DNA from: Microvirga aerophila
GTDB taxonomy: Bacteria; Pseudomonadota; Alphaproteobacteria; Rhizobiales; Beijerinckiaceae
DNA length: 64,000 bases
Direction of reading: 5' to 3'
NCBI RefSeq assembly: GCF_003332305.1
Contig: NZ_QOIO01000034.1
Span: 1 to 64,000, forward strand
This document shows, piece after piece, positions 9,247 to 17,735 of this stretch (its first letter is position 1; each line of letters starts with the position of its first letter). Position numbers and translations under genes: made by a program. The notes under the pieces are model-generated. The model had not been told where the DNA came from. It did no database searches and was given only the letters and a program-made list of their open reading frames with translations.

Positions 9247-10536
9247 TTACTTCTTGTGCGGCTCGTACCAGCTCGCAAGCCCGTCTTCCGCCTTCTTGGC
9301 GGCCTCTTCGGGCTTCATGGTGCCGTTGAGAACCTGAGCGCTTACATTCCAGAGCTCGTTCTCAAGATTGGGCGTGCCACGCGATAGGATCTGGTAGGAG
9401 TTGCGGATTGAGCTCTCGCAGGTCCCGCGCCAGCTTGCGAACTTGGCCGCAACCGGATCCTTGACGGTGATCTTCGCGGTCGAGAGCGGGAAGAAGCCCG
9501 GCAGCTCGTTCGCATAGATATCAGCGAACTCGGAAGACGCGATCCAGGTCAGGAACGTCTTGGCGGCCTCCTGGTTCTTGGACTTGGCGTTGATCCCGAG
9601 GGCGATGTCCGTGTGGTCGCTGATGTAGCACTTGCCGGCCCCATCCGGCACCGGCGGCGCAAAGGCGTCAAACTCGAAGTCTGCCTGCTTGCGGAAGATC
9701 GGAACGTCCCAGGAGCCTGCCGGATAGATCGCGGCGCGACCGAGCGTGAAGAGGTTCTGCGTGTCCGGATACTTCTGCGCCTTATAGCCGTCGCCCATAT
9801 AGGGAGCCCAGCTGGCGAGTTCGGCGAAGGCTTGCACATAGGCCGGATCGGTGAACTTCTGCTTGCCCTCGATCAGAGCTTTTCGGCCTTCCTCGCCCTT
9901 CCAATAATTCACGCCGATGTTCTGGAAGCCCATGGTAGCGGCCTCCCACTGATCAGCGGTGCCCATGGCGATAGGGGTATACTTGCCGTCTGCCTTGATC
10001 TTGTCGAGAACCGCGTGGAATTCCTTCACGGTCTTGGGAGGCGTCAGCTTCAGCTCGTCGAAGATTTCCTTGTTATAGATGAAGCCGTGAATGACCGACG
10101 CCATGGGCATGCAGAAGGTGGTCTTGCCGTCATCCGTGGACCAGGCGCTCTTGGCCACCTCGGAGAAATTCTCGATCCCCTTCACGTCGTTGACGGAGAC
10201 GAGCTGCCCCTTCTTGAACAGGTCGAGCGAGGCGTCGAAGGGACGGCAGGTGATGAGGTCGCCGGCGGTGCCGCCTGCAAGGCGCGCGTTGAGAGCGGCG
10301 TTATACTCGGTCGGGGGATCCGCCTTGAACTGAACCTTGATGTTCGGGTGCTGCTTGTTGAAGGCTGGAATGATCTTGGTGTTCCACACATCTGCGTCGT
10401 CATTGCGCCAGCTCTCTATCGTGAGCGTCTGCGCGGAGGCGGCGTTGGCAAACGCCATGGCGGCCGCGGCGAGCGAGGCCGTGGCGAGAAGGTGCCCTGC
10501 ACGGCGCAGGACGGCTTTGGTGCGAAGAGGTCCCAT
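9247..10536 (-). CDS. Sugar ABC transporter, periplasmic binding protein
   Basis: This is a 429-residue family 1 extracellular solute-binding protein. A signal peptide of about 35 residues (cut after ANAASA) is followed by QTLTIESWRNDDADVWNTKI, a typical opening for CUT1 sugar receptors. It is the first gene of the four-gene importer operon. Divergently, 377 nt away, stands the BadF-type kinase gene. The neighbours (kinase, GntR regulator, SIS enzyme, nagA) point to N-acetylglucosamine, a chitobiose-like sugar or a peptidoglycan sugar as the ligand. Confidence 0.9.
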   Translation of the reverse strand: MGPLRTKAVLRRAGHLLATASLAAAAMAFANAASAQTLTIESWRNDDADVWNTKIIPAFNKQHPNIKVQFKADPPTEYNAALNARLAGGTAGDLITCRPFDASLDLFKKGQLVSVNDVKGIENFSEVAKSAWSTDDGKTTFCMPMASVIHGFIYNKEIFDELKLTPPKTVKEFHAVLDKIKADGKYTPIAMGTADQWEAATMGFQNIGVNYWKGEEGRKALIEGKQKFTDPAYVQAFAELASWAPYMGDGYKAQKYPDTQNLFTLGRAAIYPAGSWDVPIFRKQADFEFDAFAPPVPDGAGKCYISDHTDIALGINAKSKNQEAAKTFLTWIASSEFADIYANELPGFFPLSTAKITVKDPVAAKFASWRGTCESSIRNSYQILSRGTPNLENELWNVSAQVLNGTMKPEEAAKKAEDGLASWYEPHKK

Positions 10537-10913
10537 CGTTATTCTTCCTCCATTCTCGATCTGACGGCGCCTGGAAACGCCCTGTTATGCATCCCTCGAC
10601 TTGTCCCGCACGGCTTTTGCTGCGTTCTCGCGGGGTCTCCGGTTGTCCAACTCAACTGTTTCACCGGAAATGGCTGCGGACAAGTGACCTCATATTGGTA
10701 TCGCCCGAAAGCGGGATCCACAAGATCCCCGCAGCTACGCCTTCTAGAACCATGATCCTATTCGTGGCCGCTTTACTCTTGAACGCCATGGTCCAGGCCC
10801 CACAAACCCAAGAAGGCAATTTCGATCCTGCGGCCCTTCCCGAACTGGACATTAAGTGGCATGGTGTCGTGCTCAAAACGACCCTCTTTTCCCGGGCAAT
10901 CCACGACAGATCC
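10537..10913. promoter_or_regulatory. Divergent regulatory region between the sugar importer and nagK-like gene
   Basis: This 377-nt gap should hold the two divergent promoters. It contains an 8-bp inverted repeat, ACTTGTCC (10599-10606) and GGACAAGT (10678-10685), with a further TTGTCCAA at 10643-10650. A CTGGAC-N6-TGG element lies at 10845-10859 and resembles one before murQ. A reading frame runs in from upstream to the kinase start, but its product looks unlike the kinase family and I treat it as non-coding. Confidence 0.35.
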
Positions 10914-11810
10914 ATGAGAGAATCCCTGTTCCTCGGCATCGACGGCGGCGGCACCAAATGCCGGGCGCGCCTGCGCGACGCGCAGGGCCAGTTGTTGGGC
11001 GAAGGAACGGGTGGTCCCTCCAATATTCGCCTCGACCCGGAGCTGGTCTGGAACTCGATCCTGACGGCGTGCCGGGAGACGCTCGACCAAGCCGGGTTGC
11101 AGGAGACGGACCTTAAACGAATTCAAGCCGGTATGGGGGCTGCGGGAGCCGGGCAAGCCAGCGCTGTCGAATGGCTGCTGTCCCGGCAGCACCCCTTCGC
11201 GTCCTTTGCTATCGACACGGATGCCCATACGGCGTGGCTTGGCGCCTTCGGGGGTGGGGACGGAGCAATTCTCATCGTCGGCACGGGCTCGTGTGGATAT
11301 GGCAGTGTCGGCGGCAAGCGCCATTATGTGGGCGGTTGGGGTTTCGAGATCTCCGACGAAGGCAGCGGCGCTTCCATCGGGCGCGAAGCTCTTCGCCGTG
11401 TGATCTGGGCCTATGACGGACGCATTCCCTCTACGCCCCTGTCCAACCTGATCCTAGCCGAGTTCGGCAACGATCCGGAGAGACTTGTCGATTGGGTCGG
11501 CAAGGCCCGTCCGAGCGACTATGCCGGTTACGCGCCGCTGGTTTTGAAACATGCCCTGCAGCGAGATCCGCTCGGCCTTGAGCTTATTCGAGGCGCAGCC
11601 GCCGAGATGGCCTTGATCGCAACACGCCTTCTGGATCTTGGAGCGCCGGCCCTGTGCATTTTCGGTGGGCTTTCCGATCCTTTGCGACCATGGCTTCCGC
11701 CGCCGCTGCAGCAGGTCATCGTGCCGCCGTCCGCGGATGCTCTCGACGGCGCTATCCTGCTGGCGCGCGCAACCGATCACGGAGGCGCCAATGGCCGAGC
11801 AAGCGCCTGA
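10914..11810 (+). CDS. BadF/BadG-family amino-sugar kinase (GlcNAc kinase-like)
   Basis: This 298-residue kinase of the BadF/BadG/BcrA/BcrD ATPase fold probably phosphorylates N-acetylglucosamine or a related sugar. It shows the first phosphate loop FLGIDGGGTKCRARLRD at the N-terminus and a second, GTGSCGYGSVGG, near residue 124. The ATG at 10914 is chosen because the family begins directly with the GIDGGGTK strand. It overlaps the GntR gene by 20 nt, so kinase and regulator are translationally coupled. A second kinase of the same family lies at 22541-23449, so the two may divide GlcNAc and MurNAc between them. Confidence 0.85.
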   Translation: MRESLFLGIDGGGTKCRARLRDAQGQLLGEGTGGPSNIRLDPELVWNSILTACRETLDQAGLQETDLKRIQAGMGAAGAGQASAVEWLLSRQHPFASFAIDTDAHTAWLGAFGGGDGAILIVGTGSCGYGSVGGKRHYVGGWGFEISDEGSGASIGREALRRVIWAYDGRIPSTPLSNLILAEFGNDPERLVDWVGKARPSDYAGYAPLVLKHALQRDPLGLELIRGAAAEMALIATRLLDLGAPALCIFGGLSDPLRPWLPPPLQQVIVPPSADALDGAILLARATDHGGANGRASA

Positions 11811-12576
11811 AATCCTGTCCCCGATCTCGCTCGATGAAGCAAACCCAACACCCCTTTATCTGCAGCTGCAGCAATCCATCGAGGAAGCAGTCCGGAAAGG
11901 CTCGATCAAGCCGGACGATGCTCTTCCGGGAGAACGGGACCTCGCCAAGCAGCTGGGAATTTCACGCGTCACGGTCCGCAAGGCGATTACCGGGCTCGTC
12001 AAAAAGGGCGTTCTCGTCCAACGCTGGGGATCGGGCACCTTCATCGCGCCGCAGATGCGCCTGGAACAACCGCTCTCGCGCCTGTCGAGTTTTACCGACG
12101 ACATGTCCGCCCGAGGTTTGCCGGCCTCCACTGTGTTGCTGAGCCGCTCCATGGGACAGGCCGCGCCGAACGAACTCATGGCGCTTGGCCTTTCGCCGGG
12201 AGAGATGGTGAGCCGGGTCAACCGCCTGCGTCTCGCGGATGGAATCCCGATGGCGATTGAGCACGCGGTGGTGCCGAGCCGCTTCCTGCCCGACCCGGCC
12301 CTTGTCAAGCAATCGCTTTACGCCGTCCTGCAGGAGCAGGGCATCGTGCCGAGCCGCGCCCTGCAACGGCTCCACGCGGTGCTTCTGTCGGAGGAGCAGG
12401 CCAAGCTCCTGAAGGTTCCTCCCTTAAGCCCCGCCCTCTATATCGAGCGTCGCTCGTTCACCACGGCGGGCGAAGCGGTTGAGTTCACCTCGTCCTATTA
12501 CCGGGGCGATGCCTATGATTTCGTGGCCGAGCTGACCATCAGCCAGCCTGACCGAACACAGAGTGACGATGTCTGA
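11791..12576 (+). CDS. GntR-family (HutC/UTRA) transcriptional regulator
   Basis: The 261-residue protein has an N-terminal winged helix-turn-helix (residues about 18-85, with LAKQLGISRVTVRKAI) and a C-terminal UTRA ligand-binding domain. This is the layout of NagR/YvoA-type repressors that sense GlcNAc-6-P or glucosamine-6-P. It sits inside the amino-sugar operon, overlapping the kinase before it by 20 nt and the SIS gene after it by 8 nt. It most likely controls this locus; possible operators are listed at 19295-19341 and 21579-21595. The effector is inferred from the family and context. Confidence 0.9.
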   Translation: MAEQAPEILSPISLDEANPTPLYLQLQQSIEEAVRKGSIKPDDALPGERDLAKQLGISRVTVRKAITGLVKKGVLVQRWGSGTFIAPQMRLEQPLSRLSSFTDDMSARGLPASTVLLSRSMGQAAPNELMALGLSPGEMVSRVNRLRLADGIPMAIEHAVVPSRFLPDPALVKQSLYAVLQEQGIVPSRALQRLHAVLLSEEQAKLLKVPPLSPALYIERRSFTTAGEAVEFTSSYYRGDAYDFVAELTISQPDRTQSDDV

Positions 12577-13621
12577 TACAAACGAAGCTACCTCCTCTAT
12601 GACGGCCATGCTCCGTGAAGCCCGCGAAGCTCCGCAGGTTGTCGCCCGCCTGATTGAGAGCAACGCCAGCCTGTGCCGAGAGCTTGGGGAGCGCCTTCGC
12701 GCCTCGCCGCCTCCCTTCGCGGTGACCTGCGCGCGGGGCAGCTCGGACAACGCTGCGACCTTCGCCAAGTACCTACTGGAGATCCATTCAGGGCTCGTAA
12801 CGGCCTCCGTCGGCCCCTCGGTCACGTCGGTCTACGAGGCGCGGCCCCGGATGCGCGATGCGCTGTTCCTGGCCGTTTCGCAATCCGGCCGTAGCCCGGA
12901 CATCCTCAATCTTGCCAATGCGGGACGCGAGGACGGCGCGCTGACGGTTGCCCTCGTCAACGACACGACGTCTCCCCTCGCGTCCACCTGCGAAGTGGTA
13001 CTGCCGCTTCACGCCGGACAGGAAAAGAGCGTTGCGGCCACGAAGTCATTCATCGCAGCGCTTGCGGCAGGCCTCCAGCTCGTCGCCCATTGGTCGCAGG
13101 ATCGGGAATTGCTCGCCGCCGTCGAGACGCTGCCAGGGGTGCTCGAACAGGCGTCCAACACGGACTGGTCAGAGGCGCTCCCGCTTCTGTCAGATGCCAA
13201 CAACCTCTTCGTGGTCGGACGCGGCGTGGGCTTTGCGGTCGCTCAGGAAGCGGCCCTTAAACTCAAGGAAACCTCGGGCGTTCATGCCGAGGCCATGAGC
13301 GCCGCCGAGCTGATGCACGGACCCTGGACCCTGGCCGGCGATCACTTCCCGATCCTGGTGCTCAGCCAGCGGGACGAGACGTTGGGCGGGGTGAACGATC
13401 TGGTGACCAAGCTCAACGAGCAGGGCGTCCCTGTGGTGGTCGCCGGCGCGGCCGAAGGCCCGGCGTCCGTCATGCTGCCGTCGATCGAAAATATCCATCC
13501 GTATATCGCGCCGATCGCCATGATCCAGAGCTTCTATCCGCTCGTGAACGCCATTGCGTTGGCGCGTGGACGCAATCCGGACAACCCTCCCCGCCTGCGC
13601 AAGGTGACGGAGACCGTGTGA
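12569..13621 (+). CDS. SIS-domain sugar isomerase/deaminase (NagB-II/AgaS-like)
   Basis: This 350-residue protein has two tandem SIS domains and no glutaminase domain. It is like the isomerase half of GlmS and like NagB-II/AgaS deaminases that turn glucosamine-6-P into fructose-6-P and ammonia. Visible motifs include ARGSSDNAATF near residue 57, SQSGRSPD near 107 and EKSVAATKSF near 152. No classical nagB is visible in the cluster, so this enzyme probably performs the NagB step after NagA. ATG 12569 is preferred to GTG 12563. It overlaps nagA by 1 nt (TGATG). Confidence 0.88.
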   Translation: MSDTNEATSSMTAMLREAREAPQVVARLIESNASLCRELGERLRASPPPFAVTCARGSSDNAATFAKYLLEIHSGLVTASVGPSVTSVYEARPRMRDALFLAVSQSGRSPDILNLANAGREDGALTVALVNDTTSPLASTCEVVLPLHAGQEKSVAATKSFIAALAAGLQLVAHWSQDRELLAAVETLPGVLEQASNTDWSEALPLLSDANNLFVVGRGVGFAVAQEAALKLKETSGVHAEAMSAAELMHGPWTLAGDHFPILVLSQRDETLGGVNDLVTKLNEQGVPVVVAGAAEGPASVMLPSIENIHPYIAPIAMIQSFYPLVNAIALARGRNPDNPPRLRKVTETV

Positions 13622-14754
13622 TGACCTTCGCGCTCACGGGAGCTCGCGTATTCGACGGCAATCACATCCTCGAAGTACATGCCGTCGTCGTCCGGGAGGG
13701 GCGCATCGTCGGCTTGGCGCACGAAAAGGATCTCGGCGCCGGCATCGAGCAGCGTCGCGTCGATGGCCTCCTGGCGCCTGGCTTTATCGACGTGCAGGTG
13801 AATGGCGGGGGCGGCGTTCTATACAACGACATACGCACGGTCGAGGGCCTGCAAACCATTGCCGAAGCGCATCGGCGTTATGGCACCGTGGGATTGCTGC
13901 CGACCTTCATCACCGATACCCGCGAGCGCATGGCCGAGGCCGTGGACGCCATGCGTCAAGCGCTGGCCATGGGCGTTCCTGGCGTTCTTGGCATCCATGT
14001 GGAAGGCCCCTTCATCAATCCCGAGCGCAAGGGCGTCCATAACCCCGACTACATGCGCCCATTGGATGATGAGGACATCGCCATCCTGACCTCTCTCAAG
14101 GAGGGCCGCACCCTCGTGACGCTTGCGCCCGAGCGCATCAGCATGGAAGCCGTCTCCCGACTGGCCGCCTCCGGCGTCCTGGTCTGCGCCGGGCACACGG
14201 CGGGCGATTATGCCACGATCATGGAGGCCTGCCGCAATGGCCTGCGGGGCTTCACGCATCTCTTCAACGCCATGCCGCCCCTCGCCGGACGAGACCCCGG
14301 TCCGGTGGGCGCAGCGCTCGACAGCAACGGAACCTGGTGCGGCCTGATCGTCGATGGTCATCACGTGAGCGACGCGGCTCTTCGCATCGCCATCGCGGCC
14401 AAGGGCACGGATCACATGATGCTCGTGACGGATGCCATGTCGGTGACTGGAACGGATCTCACAAGTTTCGAGCTGCATGGTCGGACGATCTACCGGCGGG
14501 ACGGGAAGCTGACGACGGCGAACGGAACGCTCGCAGGCTCCGATCTCGACATGGCGAGCGCTGTAAGAAACAGCGTCAACCGACTGGGCCTCGGCCTGCC
14601 GGACGTGCTGCGCATGGCATCCCTTGTGCCAGCCACATTCCTGCGGCTCGATCATGAACTCGGCCGAATCGCGGCGGGCTACCGGGCGAGCCTCGTGCTC
14701 CTCGATGAGGGCTTGCATGTGCGGCAGACCTGGATCGACGGCGAAAGCGACTGA
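13621..14754 (+). CDS. nagA: N-acetylglucosamine-6-phosphate deacetylase NagA
   Basis: NagA removes acetate from GlcNAc-6-P to give glucosamine-6-P in the cytoplasm. The 377-residue protein is an amidohydrolase with the family motifs HVEGPFINPERKGVH near residue 125 (metal Glu), GHTAGDYATI near 193 (metal His), HLFNAMPPLAGRDPG near 214 and VTDAMSVTGT near 272 (catalytic Asp). Length fits the family. It begins in the TGATG overlap with the SIS gene, so the two sequential steps are coupled. Confidence 0.95.
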   Translation: MTFALTGARVFDGNHILEVHAVVVREGRIVGLAHEKDLGAGIEQRRVDGLLAPGFIDVQVNGGGGVLYNDIRTVEGLQTIAEAHRRYGTVGLLPTFITDTRERMAEAVDAMRQALAMGVPGVLGIHVEGPFINPERKGVHNPDYMRPLDDEDIAILTSLKEGRTLVTLAPERISMEAVSRLAASGVLVCAGHTAGDYATIMEACRNGLRGFTHLFNAMPPLAGRDPGPVGAALDSNGTWCGLIVDGHHVSDAALRIAIAAKGTDHMMLVTDAMSVTGTDLTSFELHGRTIYRRDGKLTTANGTLAGSDLDMASAVRNSVNRLGLGLPDVLRMASLVPATFLRLDHELGRIAAGYRASLVLLDEGLHVRQTWIDGESD

Positions 14755-14769
14755 GGCAAAGGATTGTCG

Positions 14770-15837
14770 ATGAGTCCTAAGAAAGTTCTGGTTGTCGGGC
14801 TGGGCAACATGGGCATGTCCCATGCGCTTGCTTATTCGCGCATCGAAGGCTTCGAGGTCGTGGGCCTTTGCACGCGCAACATCGAGGACCTATTGCTCCC
14901 GGCCGACCTGCAGGGCGCAAGGCGCTTCACGGAGTTCGAGGAGGCGCTTGCCACCCTCAAGCCCGACGTGGTGTCGATCAACACTTGGTCCGACACACAC
15001 GCCCCCTACGCCATCAAGGCCATGGAGGCGGGAGCGCATGTGTTCGTGGAAAAGCCCCTGGCCGACACTGTGGCGGATGCGGCGCGGGTGGTGGAAACGG
15101 CCGTCCGGTTGAGACGCAAGCTCGTTATCGGCTATATCCTGCGCCATCATCCCTCCTGGATGAAGTTCATCGAGATCGCCCGGACGCTCGGGACGCCGCA
15201 CGTCTTTCGCATGAACCTCAACCAGCAATCGAGCGGACCAGCCTGGGACGCTCACAAGCGCCTGCTGCAATCCCTGTCGCCCATCGTCGATTGTGGCGTG
15301 CACTATGTGGACGTGATGTGCCAGATCACCCGCGCCAAGCCTGTTCAGGTTCATGGGGTCGGAACGCGGCTCACCGACGACATGCCGGACGGCATGTACA
15401 ATTATGGCCACCTGCATGTAACCTTCGATGACGGCTCTGTCGGCTGGTATGAGGCAGGATGGGGCCCGATGATGAGCGAGACGGCCTATTTCGTGAAGGA
15501 TGTAATCGGCCCGAAGGGCAGCGTCAGCATTGTCATGGCCGAGACCGCCGGCGATATCAAATCGGCGGACATCAATGCCCACACCAAGACCAACCAGATC
15601 CTGCTGCACCACGCGGATTTGAAATCCGACGGCACCTTCGCCCGGGCGGATGAGCGGATCGACACGGCCGACGAGCCGGACCATGACGCGCTGTGCGAGC
15701 GGGAGCAGCGTTACCTGCTGCGCGCCATCAATGAGGACCTGGACCTGACGGACCACATGAACGACGCGGTCAGATCTTTGAGGATCGTGTTGGCGGCCGA
15801 CGAGGCAGTGCGCACTGGACGCGTCGTCACGCTCTAG
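14770..15837 (+). CDS. Gfo/Idh/MocA-family NAD(P)-dependent oxidoreductase
   Basis: The 355-residue protein has an N-terminal Rossmann fold (VVGLGNMGMSHALAYSRI) and the family motif EKPLADT near residue 96, followed by the alpha/beta substrate domain. Such enzymes oxidise or reduce sugars, inositols or amino sugars. It lies 15 nt after nagA in the same direction and may handle a modified amino sugar, but its substrate is not visible. ATG 14770 is chosen over a TTG six bases earlier. Confidence 0.85.
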   Translation: MSPKKVLVVGLGNMGMSHALAYSRIEGFEVVGLCTRNIEDLLLPADLQGARRFTEFEEALATLKPDVVSINTWSDTHAPYAIKAMEAGAHVFVEKPLADTVADAARVVETAVRLRRKLVIGYILRHHPSWMKFIEIARTLGTPHVFRMNLNQQSSGPAWDAHKRLLQSLSPIVDCGVHYVDVMCQITRAKPVQVHGVGTRLTDDMPDGMYNYGHLHVTFDDGSVGWYEAGWGPMMSETAYFVKDVIGPKGSVSIVMAETAGDIKSADINAHTKTNQILLHHADLKSDGTFARADERIDTADEPDHDALCEREQRYLLRAINEDLDLTDHMNDAVRSLRIVLAADEAVRTGRVVTL

Positions 15838-15843
15838 AGTGGC

Positions 15844-15890
15844 GCATCGTTTGGCGCGGGAAACCGGGATTCATGTTTCCGCGCTATGCG
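15844..15890. repeat. Short palindromic (REP-like) element
   Basis: Between the convergent oxidoreductase and permease genes the DNA can fold on itself: GCGCGGGAAAC (15854-15864) opposes GTTTCCGCGC (15875-15884), flanked by GCGCATCG and CTATGCG. Elements of this type recur between genes in Hyphomicrobiales. No T-run follows on either strand, so it is not a standard terminator. Confidence 0.5.
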
Positions 15891-16715
15891 TTAGGACTGC
15901 CCCCGTAGACGCGGATCGAGGGTGTCGCGCAGGGCATCGCCCAGCAGGTTGAAGCCGAAGGACAGGAACAGGATCGCGAACCCGGCAAAGACCGCGCTCC
16001 AGGGCGAAAGCTGGAGGAAGTTGCGCCCTTCCGACAGCATCAGTCCCAGCGACGGCGTCGGCGGCTGCGTGCCAAGGCCTAAGAACGACAGGGATGCCTC
16101 GACCAGAATGGCGGCGGAGAGCAGAAGGCTTGTCTGGACCAGAATGACCGAGGCGAGGTTCGGCAGGATGTGCAGGAAGATGATGCGTGCATCCGACGCC
16201 CCGATGGCCCTTGCGCCGGCCACATACTCGCTCTCGCAAAGCACAAGCGCGGGGCCGCGCAGGAGTCTGGCGAAAATCGGCGTGTAGACAACCGCGATGG
16301 CCGCCGCCGCGCTGTAAGTGTGCGGCCCTAGGACCGCGATGATGCCGATGGCCAGCAGCATGACCGGGAAAGCGAAGAGCACGTCCATGATGCGCATGAT
16401 GATCCGGTCGAGCCAGCCTCGGTAATAGGCCGAAACCAGCCCGAGCGTGCCGCCTGCCAGCAGCGCAATGCTCACCGCCAGCAGGCAGGCGATGAGGGAG
16501 GTGCGATAGCCATAGAGGATCCGGGTCAGCACGTCCCGGCCCAGCTGGTCGGTGCCGAGCCAGTTGAGTTCCGTCGGCCCGCGCAGGCGACGCGCGACGC
16601 TCTGCGCCATGGGGTCATAAGGAGCAAACAACGGCGCCCCGATGGCGAGCACCAGCTGGAGTGCCACGAGAAGAAGCGCAAAGGCTAAAAGCTTGTTCTT
16701 GGCCAGACGCGACAC
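15891..16715 (-). CDS. Peptide-type ABC transporter permease (DppC/OppC family)
   Basis: This 274-residue inner-membrane permease has an N-terminal helix (LLAFALLLVALQLVLAIGAPLF), the LGTDQLGRDVLTRILYG motif near residue 55 that marks DppC/OppC proteins, and the loop GARAIGASDARIIFLHILPN. With its partner at 16720 it would form the channel for peptides, or muropeptides given the neighbours. No DppD/DppF-type ATPase gene follows; the next gene is convergent. The energy subunit must be encoded elsewhere or shared. Confidence 0.9.
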   Translation of the reverse strand: MSRLAKNKLLAFALLLVALQLVLAIGAPLFAPYDPMAQSVARRLRGPTELNWLGTDQLGRDVLTRILYGYRTSLIACLLAVSIALLAGGTLGLVSAYYRGWLDRIIMRIMDVLFAFPVMLLAIGIIAVLGPHTYSAAAAIAVVYTPIFARLLRGPALVLCESEYVAGARAIGASDARIIFLHILPNLASVILVQTSLLLSAAILVEASLSFLGLGTQPPTPSLGLMLSEGRNFLQLSPWSAVFAGFAILFLSFGFNLLGDALRDTLDPRLRGQS

Positions 16716-16719
16716 GGCT

Positions 16720-17667
16720 TTAGGCCCTCACGCGAGGATCGACGAGAATGTAGAGCAAATCCACCAGGAAATTCACGATCACGAAGCCTGCCGTCACCAC
16801 CAGGATGGTGGCTTGGATGACTGGATAGTTGCGCTCTGCGATGGCGCCGAGGATGAGGCGGCCGAGGCCCGGAATGGCGAAGACCTGCTCGACCACGATA
16901 GCACCGCCAAGCAGATAGCCGGTCATGATGCCGACGCTGGTAAGAAACGGGATGAGCGCATTGCGCAGCGCGTGCTTGTAGACCACCTGACGTTCGGCAA
17001 GGCCCTTGGCGCGAGCGGTGCGAATGTAGTCCTGCCCCAGGGCATCAAGCATTGCCGAGCGCACCAGGCGCGACAGGTTCGCAAGGATCGGCAGGGCGAG
17101 AGCCAGGGACGGCAGCAGCATGCGCTGGAGGTTGCCTACGGGATCTTCCGAGAACGGCACGTACCCGAGCGACGCGAAACTTGGGGCAAGACTGGAGAGA
17201 AGAAGGATCAGCACGATGCCGAGCCAGAAGGACGGGATCGTCAGGCCTGCAATCGCGCCGACCCGCATAGCCACATCCGCCGCCCCACCCCGGGTTTGCG
17301 CCATGAGACATCCGACCGGAACCGCCAACACCGCGCCGACCAGAAGGGACAGGAACGTCAGCTCGAGGGTCGGCCAGAGATGCGTCATGATTTCCGTGGA
17401 GACGGGCCGGCCTGTCCAAAGGGACGTGCCGAAATCGCCTCGCAGGGCCGCACCCGCCCAGAGCAGGTACTGCTCCACCATGGGGCGGTCGAGGCCCACG
17501 CGGCTCTTGAGTTCCGCCATGCGCTCAGGGGTGATTTCCGTGTTGGCCCCGAGCATGATCGCGACCGCGTCGCCCGGAATGAGCCGGATCATCAGGAACA
17601 CGATGATCGAGACGCCGAACAGGACGACGACCAGATCGACAAGGCGCGAGAGCAGGGCTCGGTTCAT
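16720..17667 (-). CDS. Peptide-type ABC transporter permease (DppB/OppB family)
   Basis: The 315-residue protein has the DppB opening (first helix LVVVLFGVSIIVFLMIRLIPGDAV), further helices, and the docking loop TARAKGLAERQVVYKHALRN near residue 225. It is the first permease of an importer whose binding protein is encoded 68 nt upstream. The DppC-type partner starts 4 nt after its end. Its setting between nagA and anmK suggests cell-wall fragments as substrate, as an inference. Confidence 0.9.
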   Translation of the reverse strand: MNRALLSRLVDLVVVLFGVSIIVFLMIRLIPGDAVAIMLGANTEITPERMAELKSRVGLDRPMVEQYLLWAGAALRGDFGTSLWTGRPVSTEIMTHLWPTLELTFLSLLVGAVLAVPVGCLMAQTRGGAADVAMRVGAIAGLTIPSFWLGIVLILLLSSLAPSFASLGYVPFSEDPVGNLQRMLLPSLALALPILANLSRLVRSAMLDALGQDYIRTARAKGLAERQVVYKHALRNALIPFLTSVGIMTGYLLGGAIVVEQVFAIPGLGRLILGAIAERNYPVIQATILVVTAGFVIVNFLVDLLYILVDPRVRA

Positions 17668-17735
17668 CGGACAAAGGACTTCAATGAAACCTCCGGCGTC
17701 GTGCTGACACGACGCCGGAGCGATGGCTTAGAGGA

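Noticed and set aside
10587..10913. N-terminal extension of the BadF kinase
   Set aside because: The family begins at the GIDGGGTK strand; the extension overlaps the divergent regulatory region.
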